A stretch of 42,350 nt of DNA from an uncultured Pelagibacteraceae bacterium (GCA_902592325.1 CACJEC010000004.1:1-42350); one strand, 5' to 3'. Positions 1 through 8,366 are shown, counted from the stretch's first letter. The notes: generated from the sequence alone by a model not told the origin. Program-made: numbers and translations.

Positions 1-505
1 TTTTGTTCAACTCTTTGATTGGATTCACACCGGGGTTAATTACTACAATTTTCTCTTTTTTTATACCATTATTGATTGCTAAATTTTTTGTGTATTCAGA
101 ATTTGCAATTATTTTTTCTACATTATCAAAAACTTTAGTCATTCTTTTGTTTAATGAACTTCCTAAAGAATGATTTATTTCTTTACCATGAATTAAACAA
201 AACTTTTTTTTATTAGTATTTACTAATTCTAAACTTTTCCAATGATCGGCAATTATTCCTTGTACTTTATTTTTTTTTAAAAATTCATTTATTAATTGTG
301 CTTTTCTTATTTTTCTTAAAAATTTAATTCCTCTAACTCTTTCAATTGAAAAATTAACTTCCTTATCAAATTCTATGTGATTTTCATAATAATCAGCGAA
401 AACTTTAATCATAAAGTTTTTTGACATCTCTTGTGTGAGACCCCACATCAGATTCTGCATACCACCCAATTCAGGTGGGAAAGATCTTGTAATAATTAAA
501 TACAT
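1..505 (-). CDS. GT4-family glycosyltransferase, N-terminal part (runs off the left edge)
   Basis: An open reverse frame starts with ATG at 505 and has no stop before the edge, giving about 168 residues. It opens with a beta strand followed by a glycine-rich turn (TRSFPPELGGMQNLMWGL), the usual start of the acceptor-binding Rossmann domain of GT-B, family 4 enzymes. Further on are IADHWKSLEL, CLIHGKEIN and IIANSEYTKNLA, which match the family pattern of a host strand followed by 'N-S-x-x-T'. The visible end (VVINPGVNP) is the normal junction to the nucleotide-sugar-binding half, which lies outside. The start codon shares one base with the stop of the redoxin gene upstream (TAATG), so the two are probably co-transcribed. 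Sugar donor and acceptor cannot be told. Confidence 0.8.
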   Translation of the reverse strand, partial: MYLIITRSFPPELGGMQNLMWGLTQEMSKNFMIKVFADYYENHIEFDKEVNFSIERVRGIKFLRKIRKAQLINEFLKKNKVQGIIADHWKSLELVNTNKKKFCLIHGKEINHSLGSSLNKRMTKVFDNVEKIIANSEYTKNLAINNGIKKEKIVVINPGVNPIKELNK

Positions 506-1059
506 TAATTAGTTTTCCACTTAATACTACAACCAGCACTAGGTGTTTGTTTCTCAGGTCCTTCTCCAGTCTTAGCTATTATCTTCATTGCTTTTAGCAA
601 GTCACTTTCTCCGTCTTTGACCGGAATAAGATTTCTAAGTTCTCTAAGTCTACCTCTATATTGAAGTTTTAGTTCTCTATTATAACCAAAAAAATCAGGT
701 GTACATACAGCATTATAAGTTTTTGCAATTTCTTGAGTTTCATCAAGCAAATAGGGAAAACTAAATTGATTATCTTTGGCAAACTTAATCATATTTTCAA
801 AGGAATCTTCGGGATAATTTTCTGCATCATTTGCACAGATAGCTACTGAATTTATTCCAATATCTTTTAATTTTTTAGAATCTTCAACTATGTCTTTTGT
901 AACTGCCTTAACATAAGGACAGTGATTACAAATAAACATTATTAAAGTTCCATTTGCACCCTTGATATCATTTAGAGAAATTACTTTATTGTCTGTTGAT
1001 CTAAGCTTAAAGTCATGAGCCTTTTGGCCAAAATCACATATTGGAGTTTGTATTGGCAT
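505..1059 (-). CDS. Thioredoxin-like redoxin (AhpC/TSA-related) with CNHC motif
   Basis: A 184-residue thioredoxin-fold protein. The CxxC redox motif is Cys44-Asn-His-Cys47 in FICNHCPYVKA. The segment AVCTPDFFGYN carries the cis-proline loop, and the protein ends in PSAGCSIKWK, a tail with a third conserved cysteine that I associate with this redoxin subfamily. No signal peptide is visible, so it should act in the cytoplasm as a thiol-disulfide or peroxide-handling enzyme; the substrate is unknown. It is divergent from the gamma carbonic anhydrase gene with a gap of only 20 bases, and one-base coupled to the downstream glycosyltransferase. Function below the family level is inference. Confidence 0.85.
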   Translation of the reverse strand: MPIQTPICDFGQKAHDFKLRSTDNKVISLNDIKGANGTLIMFICNHCPYVKAVTKDIVEDSKKLKDIGINSVAICANDAENYPEDSFENMIKFAKDNQFSFPYLLDETQEIAKTYNAVCTPDFFGYNRELKLQYRGRLRELRNLIPVKDGESDLLKAMKIIAKTGEGPEKQTPSAGCSIKWKTN

Positions 1060-1079
1060 AATGTAATAATATATAAATT

Positions 1080-1592
1080 ATGTTTTATGATTTAAAAGAT
1101 AAAAAACCAAAAAACTCTGGCGAAAATTGGATTGCCCCTAATGCGACCATAATAGGTGATGTCACTTTAGAAAAAAATTCAAGTATTTGGTTTAATGCAA
1201 CCCTAAGAGGAGATATCGAAAATATCCATATTGGTGAAGGATCAAATGTGCAAGATGGAAGTGTTTTGCATACTGATCCAGGCTATCCATTAAAAGTTGG
1301 AAAGAATGTTACTATTGGACATATGGTTATGCTTCATGGGTGCACTATAGGGGACAATAGTTTAATAGGAATTGGAGCAGTCATTCTTAATAATGCAAAA
1401 ATTGGAAAAAACTGTATAATAGGTGCTAAAGCTTTAATTACAGAGAATAAAGAAATACCAGATAATTCATTAGTAATTGGTTCTCCAGGTAAAGTTGTAA
1501 GAGAAGTTACTGAAGATGAAAAAAAAGCAGTGTTCGAAAATACAAAGCACTATCAAGATAACTGGAAAAAATACTCTAAATCAATTTTTTAA
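1080..1592 (+). CDS. Gamma-type carbonic anhydrase family protein (left-handed beta-helix)
   Basis: 170 residues made mostly of imperfect hexapeptide repeats ([30 protein letters not shown]), i.e. a left-handed parallel beta-helix trimer with a C-terminal helix. The three metal-binding histidines of the gamma-CA/YrdA/PaaY group are present: His64 (SVLHTDPG), His81 and His86 ([10 protein letters not shown]). Length is typical. YrdA-like members often show weak or no carbonic anhydrase activity, so catalysis is not certain. It is convergent with a beta-CA-like gene, and the two overlap by 12 bases at their 3' ends. Confidence 0.9.
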   Translation: MFYDLKDKKPKNSGENWIAPNATIIGDVTLEKNSSIWFNATLRGDIENIHIGEGSNVQDGSVLHTDPGYPLKVGKNVTIGHMVMLHGCTIGDNSLIGIGAVILNNAKIGKNCIIGAKALITENKEIPDNSLVIGSPGKVVREVTEDEKKAVFENTKHYQDNWKKYSKSIF

Positions 1593-1976
1593 AGATAGAA
1601 TTTTAAAATTTACTTTTAAATTTGGAAATTTTTTATTCAAAACTTTTTTAATTTTTTTAAAAGAGTCTTTGTGTATTTTATTTTCAATTTTAAAATTAAA
1701 TTTTTTATTACCATTCACTATTCTTGCGGCACCACAGTCTCTATGATTTATAACAATAAGCTTGTTTATTTTATGCAATTTTATTGAGGTTGATAAATTA
1801 TCTATAAAAGTGGAATGCCATTTCTTAAATTTTTTGGCTGTAACTCCAATCGCAGCTCCTGCAATTGTGAAAGAACTATATTTTCCTGTTAATTTTTTAG
1901 CTTTTAAGTATTTATAAACTTTTGTTTGAAATCTTGGATCCATGCAAGACAAAACCATCGCTTCATATTTCTTCAT
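1581..1976 (-). CDS. Small beta-carbonic-anhydrase-like protein
   Basis: 131 residues from the ATG at 1976; an in-frame ATG at 1991 would add five residues. I prefer 1976 because that ATG shares one base with the upstream stop (TAATG), as at several other junctions here. The zinc and catalytic residues of beta-CAs are complete: Cys11-x-Asp13-x-Arg15 (SCMDPRF) and His78-x-x-Cys81 ([10 protein letters not shown]). The protein is much shorter than the roughly 200 residues usual for the family and ends soon after the second ligand pair in a lysine-rich tail. Carbonic anhydrase activity is likely from the ligands but untested; a metal-binding relative is the alternative. Confidence 0.75.
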   Translation of the reverse strand: MKKYEAMVLSCMDPRFQTKVYKYLKAKKLTGKYSSFTIAGAAIGVTAKKFKKWHSTFIDNLSTSIKLHKINKLIVINHRDCGAARIVNGNKKFNFKIENKIHKDSFKKIKKVLNKKFPNLKVNFKILSLKN

Positions 1977-2575
1977 TATGGTACCAACCATCTTTCTTCT
2001 TTGTTTGCAAAATCAAATTTAGCTCTTCGATGTCCTTTAGCTGCAAGATAAAGCCATTCAATAGATTTAATTTTACATTTAATAACAGTAAAGTTTTTAT
2101 AACCTTCTTCACTTTGATCCATCGTATAATCAAAATCTTCTAATTTAGATATCATTCCAGATGTTGGATTGTCAGATACAGTCCCTGGAGGACTATCAGT
2201 TAAATAACAACGTCTACTTATATGTTGAGTTTTTTTCCATGACTCTTCTGTAGTTGAATTTTGATTATTCACTTCACATTCTACTTTTACTCTTAGTTGT
2301 ATCTTTTCTTCTTTGTCATAAAAAACTAAGGAGGCATTATTATTTTTTTTGAGAATATCTACTTTTGGAGATCTAAAATCAGTGTGAAACTGTAAAAGAT
2401 TATTTGACCTGTCTGACTTACGCAAGACAACTATTCTACCATCAACTTCATCTTGATGCGCACAGATAAAAACTGGAATTCTAAATGGCGATCCTCTATT
2501 GGTCACAGCATCATCCAGCATAGACCAGTACTTATTTTGAATTTCCTCTAAATTTTCATAGTATGCTGGTTGCAT
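1976..2575 (-). CDS. Pyridoxamine-5'-phosphate-oxidase-like FMN-binding protein
   Basis: 199 residues with the split-barrel flavin-binding pattern. A strand pair contains RIVVLRKSD, followed by LLQFHTDFRSPKVDIL and NNNASLVFYD, where PNPOx family members contact the FMN phosphate. The end RRAKFDF...RWLVP matches the family C-terminus that closes the active site. It may be a true PdxH or one of the many PNPOx-like proteins with other flavin or cofactor roles, so no gene symbol is given. It sits between the HIBADH-family gene (3-base gap) and the beta-CA-like gene (1-base overlap), forming a three-gene reverse operon. Confidence 0.8.
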   Translation of the reverse strand: MQPAYYENLEEIQNKYWSMLDDAVTNRGSPFRIPVFICAHQDEVDGRIVVLRKSDRSNNLLQFHTDFRSPKVDILKKNNNASLVFYDKEEKIQLRVKVECEVNNQNSTTEESWKKTQHISRRCYLTDSPPGTVSDNPTSGMISKLEDFDYTMDQSEEGYKNFTVIKCKIKSIEWLYLAAKGHRRAKFDFANKEERWLVP

Positions 2576-2578
2576 ACA

Positions 2579-3448
2579 TTACTTTCTAAATCTTTTAATT
2601 AGGCTTGAAGTGTCCCAACGATTACCACCTAGACCTTGAACTTCTCCATAAAATTTATCTACAAGCTCAGTAACAGGTAATAATGAACCATTATTTTTTG
2701 CCTCATCCATTGCAATCTTTAAGTCTTTTCTCATCCAATCTACTGCAAAACCAAAATCAAATTTATCATCAATCATTGTTTTATATCTATTTTCCATTTG
2801 CCAAGATTGTGCTGCACCTTTTGAAATAACTTCAATAACATCTTCCATTTTTAATCCAGCTTTCATTCCAAAATTAATTCCTTCTGACAAACCTTGAACT
2901 AATCCTGCAATACAAATTTGATTAACCATCTTGGCAAGTTGTCCACTTCCTGATTTACCAAGCAGCTTCATTTTTTTGCTGTAACAATCAATTTTATCTT
3001 TTGCTTTATCGAAGTCAGCTTGATCACCACCGATCATAACTGTTAATGCACCGTTCTCTGCACCAGCTTGTCCACCAGACACTGGAGCATCTAATGCACC
3101 AAAATCATTTTTCTTTGCGTATTCGTAAATTTCTCTAGCAATAGTAGCTGATGCTGTAGTGTTATCAATATAGATTGCACCTTTTTTGATTGTTTTGAAT
3201 GCACCATTGTCACCAAATGTTACTTCTCTTAAATCATTATCATTTCCAACACATGTAAAGACATACTCAGCATCTTTTGAAGCGTCTGCAGGAGTTTCTG
3301 CAATTTTACCTTTGTATTCTTTAATCCATTTTTCTGCTTTTGATTTTGTTCTATTAAAAACAGTTACATTGTGTCCACCTTTTGATATATAACCAGCCAT
3401 TGGATAACCCATGACACCAAGACCTATGAAAGCAACATTACAACTCAT
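2579..3448 (-). CDS. NAD(P)-dependent beta-hydroxyacid dehydrogenase (3-hydroxyisobutyrate dehydrogenase / tartronate-semialdehyde reductase family)
   Basis: 289 residues, the family's normal size. The N-terminus has the Rossmann dinucleotide motif GLGVMGYPMAG (9-19). The substrate loop is DAPVSGGQAGA (120-130, with Ser124). The catalytic lysine is Lys173 in GSGQLAKMVNQ, followed by the all-alpha dimerisation domain. It oxidises or reduces a beta-hydroxyacid such as 3-hydroxyisobutyrate or 2-hydroxy-3-oxopropionate; the sequence alone does not decide which. FNRTKSK after the second strand lacks the acidic residue of strict NAD enzymes, which could fit NADP use. It is divergent from the MFS gene with only 8 bases between the start codons. 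Confidence 0.88.
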   Translation of the reverse strand: MSCNVAFIGLGVMGYPMAGYISKGGHNVTVFNRTKSKAEKWIKEYKGKIAETPADASKDAEYVFTCVGNDNDLREVTFGDNGAFKTIKKGAIYIDNTTASATIAREIYEYAKKNDFGALDAPVSGGQAGAENGALTVMIGGDQADFDKAKDKIDCYSKKMKLLGKSGSGQLAKMVNQICIAGLVQGLSEGINFGMKAGLKMEDVIEVISKGAAQSWQMENRYKTMIDDKFDFGFAVDWMRKDLKIAMDEAKNNGSLLPVTELVDKFYGEVQGLGGNRWDTSSLIKRFRK

Positions 3449-3456
3449 AATTTTAT

Positions 3457-4665
3457 ATGTTTAAAAGTTTAAGTATAAAAGTAATTATATTTGGTTTTAT
3501 TTTTACATTTTTTTCTAGTTTTGGACAGAGTTTTTTTTTAGGTCTATTTAACTCTAGTATACGTGATGTACTTTCTATTACACAGGGACAATTTGGATCA
3601 ATCTATGCTTCAGCAACTTTGCTTAGTAGTTTTATTCTTATTTGGGTTGGAAAAAAAATAGATGATATCAATATTTTTAAATTTGCATTTTTTGTAACAT
3701 TACTCCTTTCTTTTTCATGTTTTTTCTTTTCAAAAATTTCATCAATTACATTTTTATTTATAGCAATATTTTTAATGAGATTTTCAGGACAAGGCATGAT
3801 GTCTCATACTGCAACAACCACAATTTCTAGATATTTTACAACATCTAGAGGTAAGGCTTTAAGTATAGCTTGGTTTGGTCTTTCAACAGCAGAATTTATC
3901 TTACCAGTTTTAATTGTGTATTTATTGACTGTTACATCTTGGCAAAATATTTGGACTTCAATTTCATTATTAGTTTTAATGTTTTTGCCAATAATCTCTT
4001 TTGTTTTAATTAAAAATTTGAATTTTGACTCTAGGGAAGAAACAAATAAAAATGATTTTAAAGAAAAAAATATTAAACAATGGAAAAGAAAAGAAGTTTT
4101 AAAAGATTACAGATTTTATATAATTTGCTTAAATATGCTAGCTATGCCTTGGATAGCAACGGGGGTATTTGTTTATCAATCATTTATTACCGAATCTAAA
4201 GATTGGGGTAATTTTGTAATTGCACAATCATTTATGGTATATTCAATTTTATCTGTAATTACTTTATTGGTTTCAGGATTTTTAATCGATAAATTTACAA
4301 GTAGGAAATTATTAATATTCATGAATATTCCTTTATTACTTTCGGCTCTAGTTTTAATTTTCTTTGACAACACTATAACTGCATTCATATTTCTTGGATT
4401 TATTGGTATTTCAAATGGATTAGCCAATGTGCTGGGATCTTCAACTTGGGCAGAAATTTATGGCGTGAAATATATTGGATCGATCAAAGCTTTAACTACA
4501 GCTTTAATGGTATTTTCTACTGCTTTTGGTACAGCCTTATTTGGTATATTGATTGATAAAGAATTTTCTATTGAACAGATAGCCATGATTTCTTTTATCT
4601 ACATATTGACGTCTTTAATTGCTCTTTTGATAGTGAGAAATAGATTAAATCCTGAATATATCTAA
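3457..4665 (+). CDS. Major facilitator superfamily transporter
   Basis: 402 residues with about 12 hydrophobic helices in two groups of six, split near residues 190-215 by a lysine-rich cytoplasmic loop (NKNDFKEKNIKQWKRKE). Short helix-connecting motifs such as WVGKKIDDINIFK (between helices 2 and 3) and FLIDKFTSRKLL (the matching place in the second half) are typical MFS motif-A variants. It is an inner-membrane secondary transporter. Substrate cannot be read from sequence; the general shape is like organic-anion MFS proteins. It faces away from the hydroxyacid dehydrogenase gene, so a hydroxyacid or related carboxylate is a possible but unproven substrate. Confidence 0.85.
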   Translation: MFKSLSIKVIIFGFIFTFFSSFGQSFFLGLFNSSIRDVLSITQGQFGSIYASATLLSSFILIWVGKKIDDINIFKFAFFVTLLLSFSCFFFSKISSITFLFIAIFLMRFSGQGMMSHTATTTISRYFTTSRGKALSIAWFGLSTAEFILPVLIVYLLTVTSWQNIWTSISLLVLMFLPIISFVLIKNLNFDSREETNKNDFKEKNIKQWKRKEVLKDYRFYIICLNMLAMPWIATGVFVYQSFITESKDWGNFVIAQSFMVYSILSVITLLVSGFLIDKFTSRKLLIFMNIPLLLSALVLIFFDNTITAFIFLGFIGISNGLANVLGSSTWAEIYGVKYIGSIKALTTALMVFSTAFGTALFGILIDKEFSIEQIAMISFIYILTSLIALLIVRNRLNPEYI

Positions 4666-4672
4666 ATAATCC

Positions 4673-4699
4673 TTGATTTTTTGATTTTCAGCTTATAGA
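4673..4699 (+). promoter_or_regulatory. Possible sigma70-type promoter of rpoZ
   Basis: TTGATT at 4673-4678 and TATAGA at 4694-4699 are separated by 15 bases, in the 42-base gap before rpoZ. The spacing is short of the optimal 17 and the DNA is A/T-rich, so chance matches are easy. Transcription would start only a few bases before the ATG at 4708. Confidence 0.3.
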
Positions 4700-4707
4700 T
4701 AACTCGC

Positions 4708-5244
4708 ATGGCAAGAGTTACAGTTGAAGATTGTATAGATAAAGTAGATAGTCCATATGAATTGGTTTTAGTTGCAAAAGAAAGAGCAACACAATTAAAC
4801 TCAGGAATAGAACCTACACTTGATAAAGATAACGACAAAAATACAGTTATAGCCCTAAGAGAAATTGCAGAAGAGAATATTAAGGTATCAGAATTAACTG
4901 AAAGTGCAGTTTATAAGTTAAGAAAACATGTTGAACAAGTTGATGATGGATCTGATGATGATGAAGAAGTAGGTGATGATTTTGATACTTTATACAAAGG
5001 AGAAATTTCAAAAAGTGGAACACCAATTTTACCGTCAAAAAGAGCTAGAAAAACTCCTGAAAAAATTCAAGTTTCGCAAGATGATTTAGCTGAACTATCA
5101 GAAACAGCTACACCAGAATTAGATTCTTCAAGTAATGAAGAAAACACAAATGAACATGGAGAAGTTTCTTTAGATGAAGTTTCAGAGCAGGAAAATCAAG
5201 AAGCTGAAACGGTTTCAGAAGATTCAGACTCTTCAAACTCATAA
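4708..5244 (+). CDS. rpoZ: RNA polymerase omega subunit with long acidic C-terminal tail
   Basis: Residues 1-78 are a normal alphaproteobacterial omega: [13 protein letters not shown] at the start, then [13 protein letters not shown], and [14 protein letters not shown] (41-54) in the beta'-binding helices. Omega binds the beta' subunit and helps polymerase assembly and stability. Residues 79-178 form an added, apparently disordered tail very rich in Asp, Glu and Ser (for example [15 protein letters not shown]), interrupted by a short basic patch (KRARKTPEK, 111-119). The whole protein is about twice the length of many bacterial omegas. dusA follows after 22 bases and may be co-transcribed. 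Identity is firm; the role of the tail is unknown. Confidence 0.92.
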   Translation: MARVTVEDCIDKVDSPYELVLVAKERATQLNSGIEPTLDKDNDKNTVIALREIAEENIKVSELTESAVYKLRKHVEQVDDGSDDDEEVGDDFDTLYKGEISKSGTPILPSKRARKTPEKIQVSQDDLAELSETATPELDSSSNEENTNEHGEVSLDEVSEQENQEAETVSEDSDSSNS

Positions 5245-5266
5245 TAAAATAATATAAAGTTTAATC

Positions 5267-6259
5267 ATGAATAGGAAAGTTTCAGTAGCTCCTATGATGG
5301 ATTGCACTGACAGGCATGAGAGATATTTTTTAAGATTGATTTCAAAAAATACTCTTCTTTATACAGAAATGATTGTAGATGAGGCAATTAATAGGGGTGA
5401 TAAAAAAAAATTACTTGATTTTAATATTAATGAAAAACCAGTTGCTCTTCAGTTGGGAGGATCATCTCCTAGACTTTTAGCAGAAGCTACTAAAATTGGT
5501 GAAGATTTTGGTTATGATGAAATAAATTTAAATTTAGGTTGCCCAAGTAGAAAAGTTGAAAAAAATAAGTTTGGTGCATGTTTAATGAAGGAGCCAAATT
5601 TGGTTGCTGATTGTCTAAGCAAAATGAAATCAGAAACAAAACTTCCAATTACAATCAAAACCAGAATTGGATACGATGATGTAGAGGATTATGAAAATTT
5701 ATATAATTTTATCTCAAAACTTAAATCAACTGGAGTAAAAACTTTTATAATTCATGCAAGAAAAGCAATGTTAGGTAAATTTACTCCTAAGCAAAATTTA
5801 AATATCCCACCGCTAAAATATAGTTTTGTTTATAGGCTTAAAAAAGATTTTCCTAATGAGGAAATAATTATTAATGGGGGAATAACATCAGTTGATGAGA
5901 TCAAAATTCATTTAGAAAAAACTGACGGTGTGATGATTGGAAGGGCAATATATCACACACCCTATTTGTTAGCTAATATTGAAAGAGAAATATTTAAAAA
6001 TGAAAATATTCCAAGTCGTCAAGAAGTTATTGAACAACTTATTCCTTATGTAAAAGATGAATTAAAAAAAGGAACAAGATTAAATCAAATTATGAGACAT
6101 ACTTTAGGTTTATTCCATGGACAGAGTGGAGCAAGTTATTGGAAGAGATATTTAAGTGAAAATATGTGTGTGAGAGATGCTGATATAAAAAAAATTGACC
6201 ATATTATGGATAAAATTAAATTTAATAATGTTGATACAAGTGTAGGTCAATCTGCTTAA
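5267..6259 (+). CDS. dusA: tRNA-dihydrouridine synthase A
   Basis: 330 residues. The FMN-dependent TIM barrel starts with the Dus signature VSVAPMMDCTDRHERYF (5-21), followed by the catalytic segment INLNLGCPSRKV, where Cys92 is the expected proton-donating cysteine. KFGACLM (101-107), IKTRIGYDD, FIIHAR and GVMIGRAIYHTPYL fit the DusA subgroup rather than DusB/C, as does a C-terminal helical tRNA-binding part with LGLFHGQSGASYWKRYL. It reduces uridine to dihydrouridine in the D-loop of tRNAs (positions 20/20a in DusA proteins) using NADPH. It lies directly behind rpoZ. Confidence 0.93.
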   Translation: MNRKVSVAPMMDCTDRHERYFLRLISKNTLLYTEMIVDEAINRGDKKKLLDFNINEKPVALQLGGSSPRLLAEATKIGEDFGYDEINLNLGCPSRKVEKNKFGACLMKEPNLVADCLSKMKSETKLPITIKTRIGYDDVEDYENLYNFISKLKSTGVKTFIIHARKAMLGKFTPKQNLNIPPLKYSFVYRLKKDFPNEEIIINGGITSVDEIKIHLEKTDGVMIGRAIYHTPYLLANIEREIFKNENIPSRQEVIEQLIPYVKDELKKGTRLNQIMRHTLGLFHGQSGASYWKRYLSENMCVRDADIKKIDHIMDKIKFNNVDTSVGQSA

Positions 6260-6299
6260 TTCTATTTTAGCAAACGAATATAGTTATATAATTTTATTA

Positions 6300-7085
6300 A
6301 TGGCTTTAACAGCAATTCCTGTTGGTTTTGTTGCAGGCTTATTTGGTATTGGTGGAGGATTAATTACTGTTCCTTTTCTTTATTACATTTTTGGCTCATT
6401 AGGTATAGACCCACAATATATAATGCATTTGGCAGTAGGGACTTCATTTGCAATAATAATTCCAACTTCAGCTGTATCTGTTTTTACTCATCACAAATAT
6501 AAAGCAGTAAATTTTCAAGTTGTTAAAAATTACGGTATTTATGTTATTCTAGGTGTTATAATTGGCACAATTTTTGCAGCTTCATTAAAAACAAAATCAT
6601 TAATACTTTTTTTTTCAATAGTTATTTTTTTTTTAGGAATTTACTTACTTTTATTAAAAGAAAAGGAGCAAAGTAAAATAAAGGAAATGAAACTTTATTT
6701 AAAAATGATATTAGGTTTAGTAGTAGGTTTTATTTCAGCTCCTATGGGCATTGGTGGAGCTATAATGAATGTTCCAATCCTAAAATTCTTTGGTTTTTCA
6801 ATAAATAAAGCAATTGGTAGTGCTGCAGCTATAGGTTTTTTGATTGCGTTGTTTGGAGCTATAGGTTTTTTTGTTACAGGATATTTTTTGAAAACGAACT
6901 TACCATTGAGTATTGGATTTTTAAATATACCTGCTTTTTTAATATTTGTACCAATAACAACTTTCATGGCAAGAATAGGTGCCAAAACTGTTCATAAGTT
7001 AGACAAAAAAAAAATTAGTAAATTTTTTGGAATATTTTTATTAATTGTGTCTGTAAAATTTTTGTTAGAATATTTAGAATTATAA
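6300..7085 (+). CDS. TSUP (TauE/SafE) family membrane permease
   Basis: 261 residues with about eight hydrophobic segments. The internal duplication typical of TSUP proteins is plain: GLFGIGGGLITVP at 13-25 and APMGIGGAIMNVP at 147-159, each followed by a conserved membrane hairpin. Members move sulfite, sulfoacetate, organosulfonates or other small anions; which one applies here cannot be read. The frame is open without a stop back to 6246 and the codons just before the ATG encode more hydrophobic residues (YSYIILL), so a non-ATG start slightly upstream is possible. It follows dusA by 40 bases. Confidence 0.87.
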   Translation: MALTAIPVGFVAGLFGIGGGLITVPFLYYIFGSLGIDPQYIMHLAVGTSFAIIIPTSAVSVFTHHKYKAVNFQVVKNYGIYVILGVIIGTIFAASLKTKSLILFFSIVIFFLGIYLLLLKEKEQSKIKEMKLYLKMILGLVVGFISAPMGIGGAIMNVPILKFFGFSINKAIGSAAAIGFLIALFGAIGFFVTGYFLKTNLPLSIGFLNIPAFLIFVPITTFMARIGAKTVHKLDKKKISKFFGIFLLIVSVKFLLEYLEL

Positions 7086-7119
7086 TATATTTGGAAAAAA
7101 TATCTACACGTCAAAATTG

Positions 7120-7144
7120 AAATTAAAAAAATATTTTAATTTTT
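7120..7144 (+). terminator. Possible weak A/T-only hairpin terminator after the TSUP gene
   Basis: A perfect 9-base inverted repeat (AAATTAAAA / TTTTAATTT, loop of 5) at 7120-7142 runs into further T residues. It contains no G:C pair, so the stem is weak and could be chance in this A+T-rich DNA. The rest of the 7086-7208 gap shows nothing recognisable. Confidence 0.25.
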
Positions 7145-7223
7145 CCCAGTATTTTAAGATATTTAAACTCAATATAATCATATCTATTATATTTTAATTA
7201 TCATAAAATTGATAAATTCTAAT

Positions 7224-8366
7224 ATGAGCCCCTTCAAAATAAAAAAGAATAAGAATAAATTGGGCGTTAAAAAAATTAAGTCACTTATACCAAACTCAAT
7301 AAATCTAGATAAAATCAAAGTCAATCCTATTAATGTAATCGATAGTGCTAAAAATAAATTTGGTAATTTTTATAGCAATCTCAAAAAAGAGAGAGAAAAA
7401 GAAAAAAAAAGATTAGAAAAAAAAAGAATTCAAGATGAAAGAAAAGAGCTGAGAAACAAAAAGAAAGAAGAGCAAAAAGAAAGACTCGACAAAATTAGAC
7501 AAGAAAAAAAAGAAATATTAGCTCAAAAAAAATTAATTATTTCAAATGAGCGACAAGTTAGAAAAAATGAGGAAAAAAGAAAAAAAATTGAAATTAAAAG
7601 AATTAAAATTGAACAGCAAAAAATTAAAGATGCAGAAGCAAAAAAACTAAGAGAGGATGCGTTAAAACTCAAAGAGGAAGATCTTAGATTAAAAATGCTC
7701 GAAAGACAGAGAGTTCGAGAAGAAAAAATAAAAGCTAAAGAAGAAAAAATTAGATCAAAACAATTACTAGAACAAAAAATTAGAGAAGAAAAAGAATCTG
7801 CTAGACAAGAACGAATTAGATTAAAAGAAATTGAAAGAAAAAAAAGATTAGATGAGGAACAAAAAATTAGAGAGGCAGCAAGAAAATTAAAATATGAAGA
7901 AGAAAAATTGAGGGAAACTGAAGATAGATTGAAACAGTTAGAGATAGAAAGACAACAAGAAATTGAGAGAGAATTACTCAAAGAACAAGCTGAGCAAAAA
8001 GAAAAAGAGGAAAGACTTAGATTAAAAGAACAACAAATTAAGGCTGAGGAACAAGAAAAATTATTAAAAGATAAAGAGTCAAGAGAAAGAGAGGATGAGA
8101 TTAGAAGAGAGGAAGAAAAGAAACAAAGAATCCAACAAGAACGAGAGATGGAATTAAAACGTCAAGATGAGGAAGAAGAGAGAATTAAAGAGGAAAACCG
8201 TAGACTCAAAGAGTGGGAAGATAAGTTTGATAGAGAACACAGAGCAAGAGAAGAGGAATTAATTAGAAAATTTTATAGTAACGAGTCAGTTAAAAAAAAT
8301 GATACTGAAATTAAAGAAAATTTAGATTCTGATTTAAAAAGCGATGAAAACGAGGAAAATAAATAG
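7224..8366 (+). CDS. Highly charged Glu/Lys/Arg-rich helical (coiled-coil or single-helix) protein of unknown function
   Basis: 380 residues from the ATG at 7224; a TTG at 7209 would add five. Three parts are visible. Residues 1 to about 50 are a basic, lysine-rich N-terminus with prolines (FKIKKNKNK, SLIPNSINLDKIKVNP). About 300 residues follow that are almost only Glu, Lys, Arg, Gln, Ile and Leu, with no proline, glycine or cysteine (for example REEKIKAKEEKIRSK). The last 35 residues or so are acidic, Asn/Ser-containing and probably disordered. There is no signal peptide or membrane segment. The composition predicts a very long coiled coil or stable single alpha-helix, tens of nanometres if straight. 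I do not recognise a family. A structural, scaffold or nucleoid/envelope-spacing role is possible but unproven. Confidence 0.75.
   Translation: MSPFKIKKNKNKLGVKKIKSLIPNSINLDKIKVNPINVIDSAKNKFGNFYSNLKKEREKEKKRLEKKRIQDERKELRNKKKEEQKERLDKIRQEKKEILAQKKLIISNERQVRKNEEKRKKIEIKRIKIEQQKIKDAEAKKLREDALKLKEEDLRLKMLERQRVREEKIKAKEEKIRSKQLLEQKIREEKESARQERIRLKEIERKKRLDEEQKIREAARKLKYEEEKLRETEDRLKQLEIERQQEIERELLKEQAEQKEKEERLRLKEQQIKAEEQEKLLKDKESREREDEIRREEEKKQRIQQEREMELKRQDEEEERIKEENRRLKEWEDKFDREHRAREEELIRKFYSNESVKKNDTEIKENLDSDLKSDENEENK

Noticed and set aside
1581..1746. A forward open frame running on past the gamma carbonic anhydrase gene.
   Set aside because: It is antisense to the end of the beta-CA-like gene, and its Phe/Leu-rich reading is a by-product of the A/T-rich complement.
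7523..7981. Long serine/leucine-rich antisense open frame inside the charged helical protein gene.
   Set aside because: It is the mirror of GAA/AAA/AGA-rich codons, which rarely give stops on the other strand. Composition is meaningless and there is no start context.
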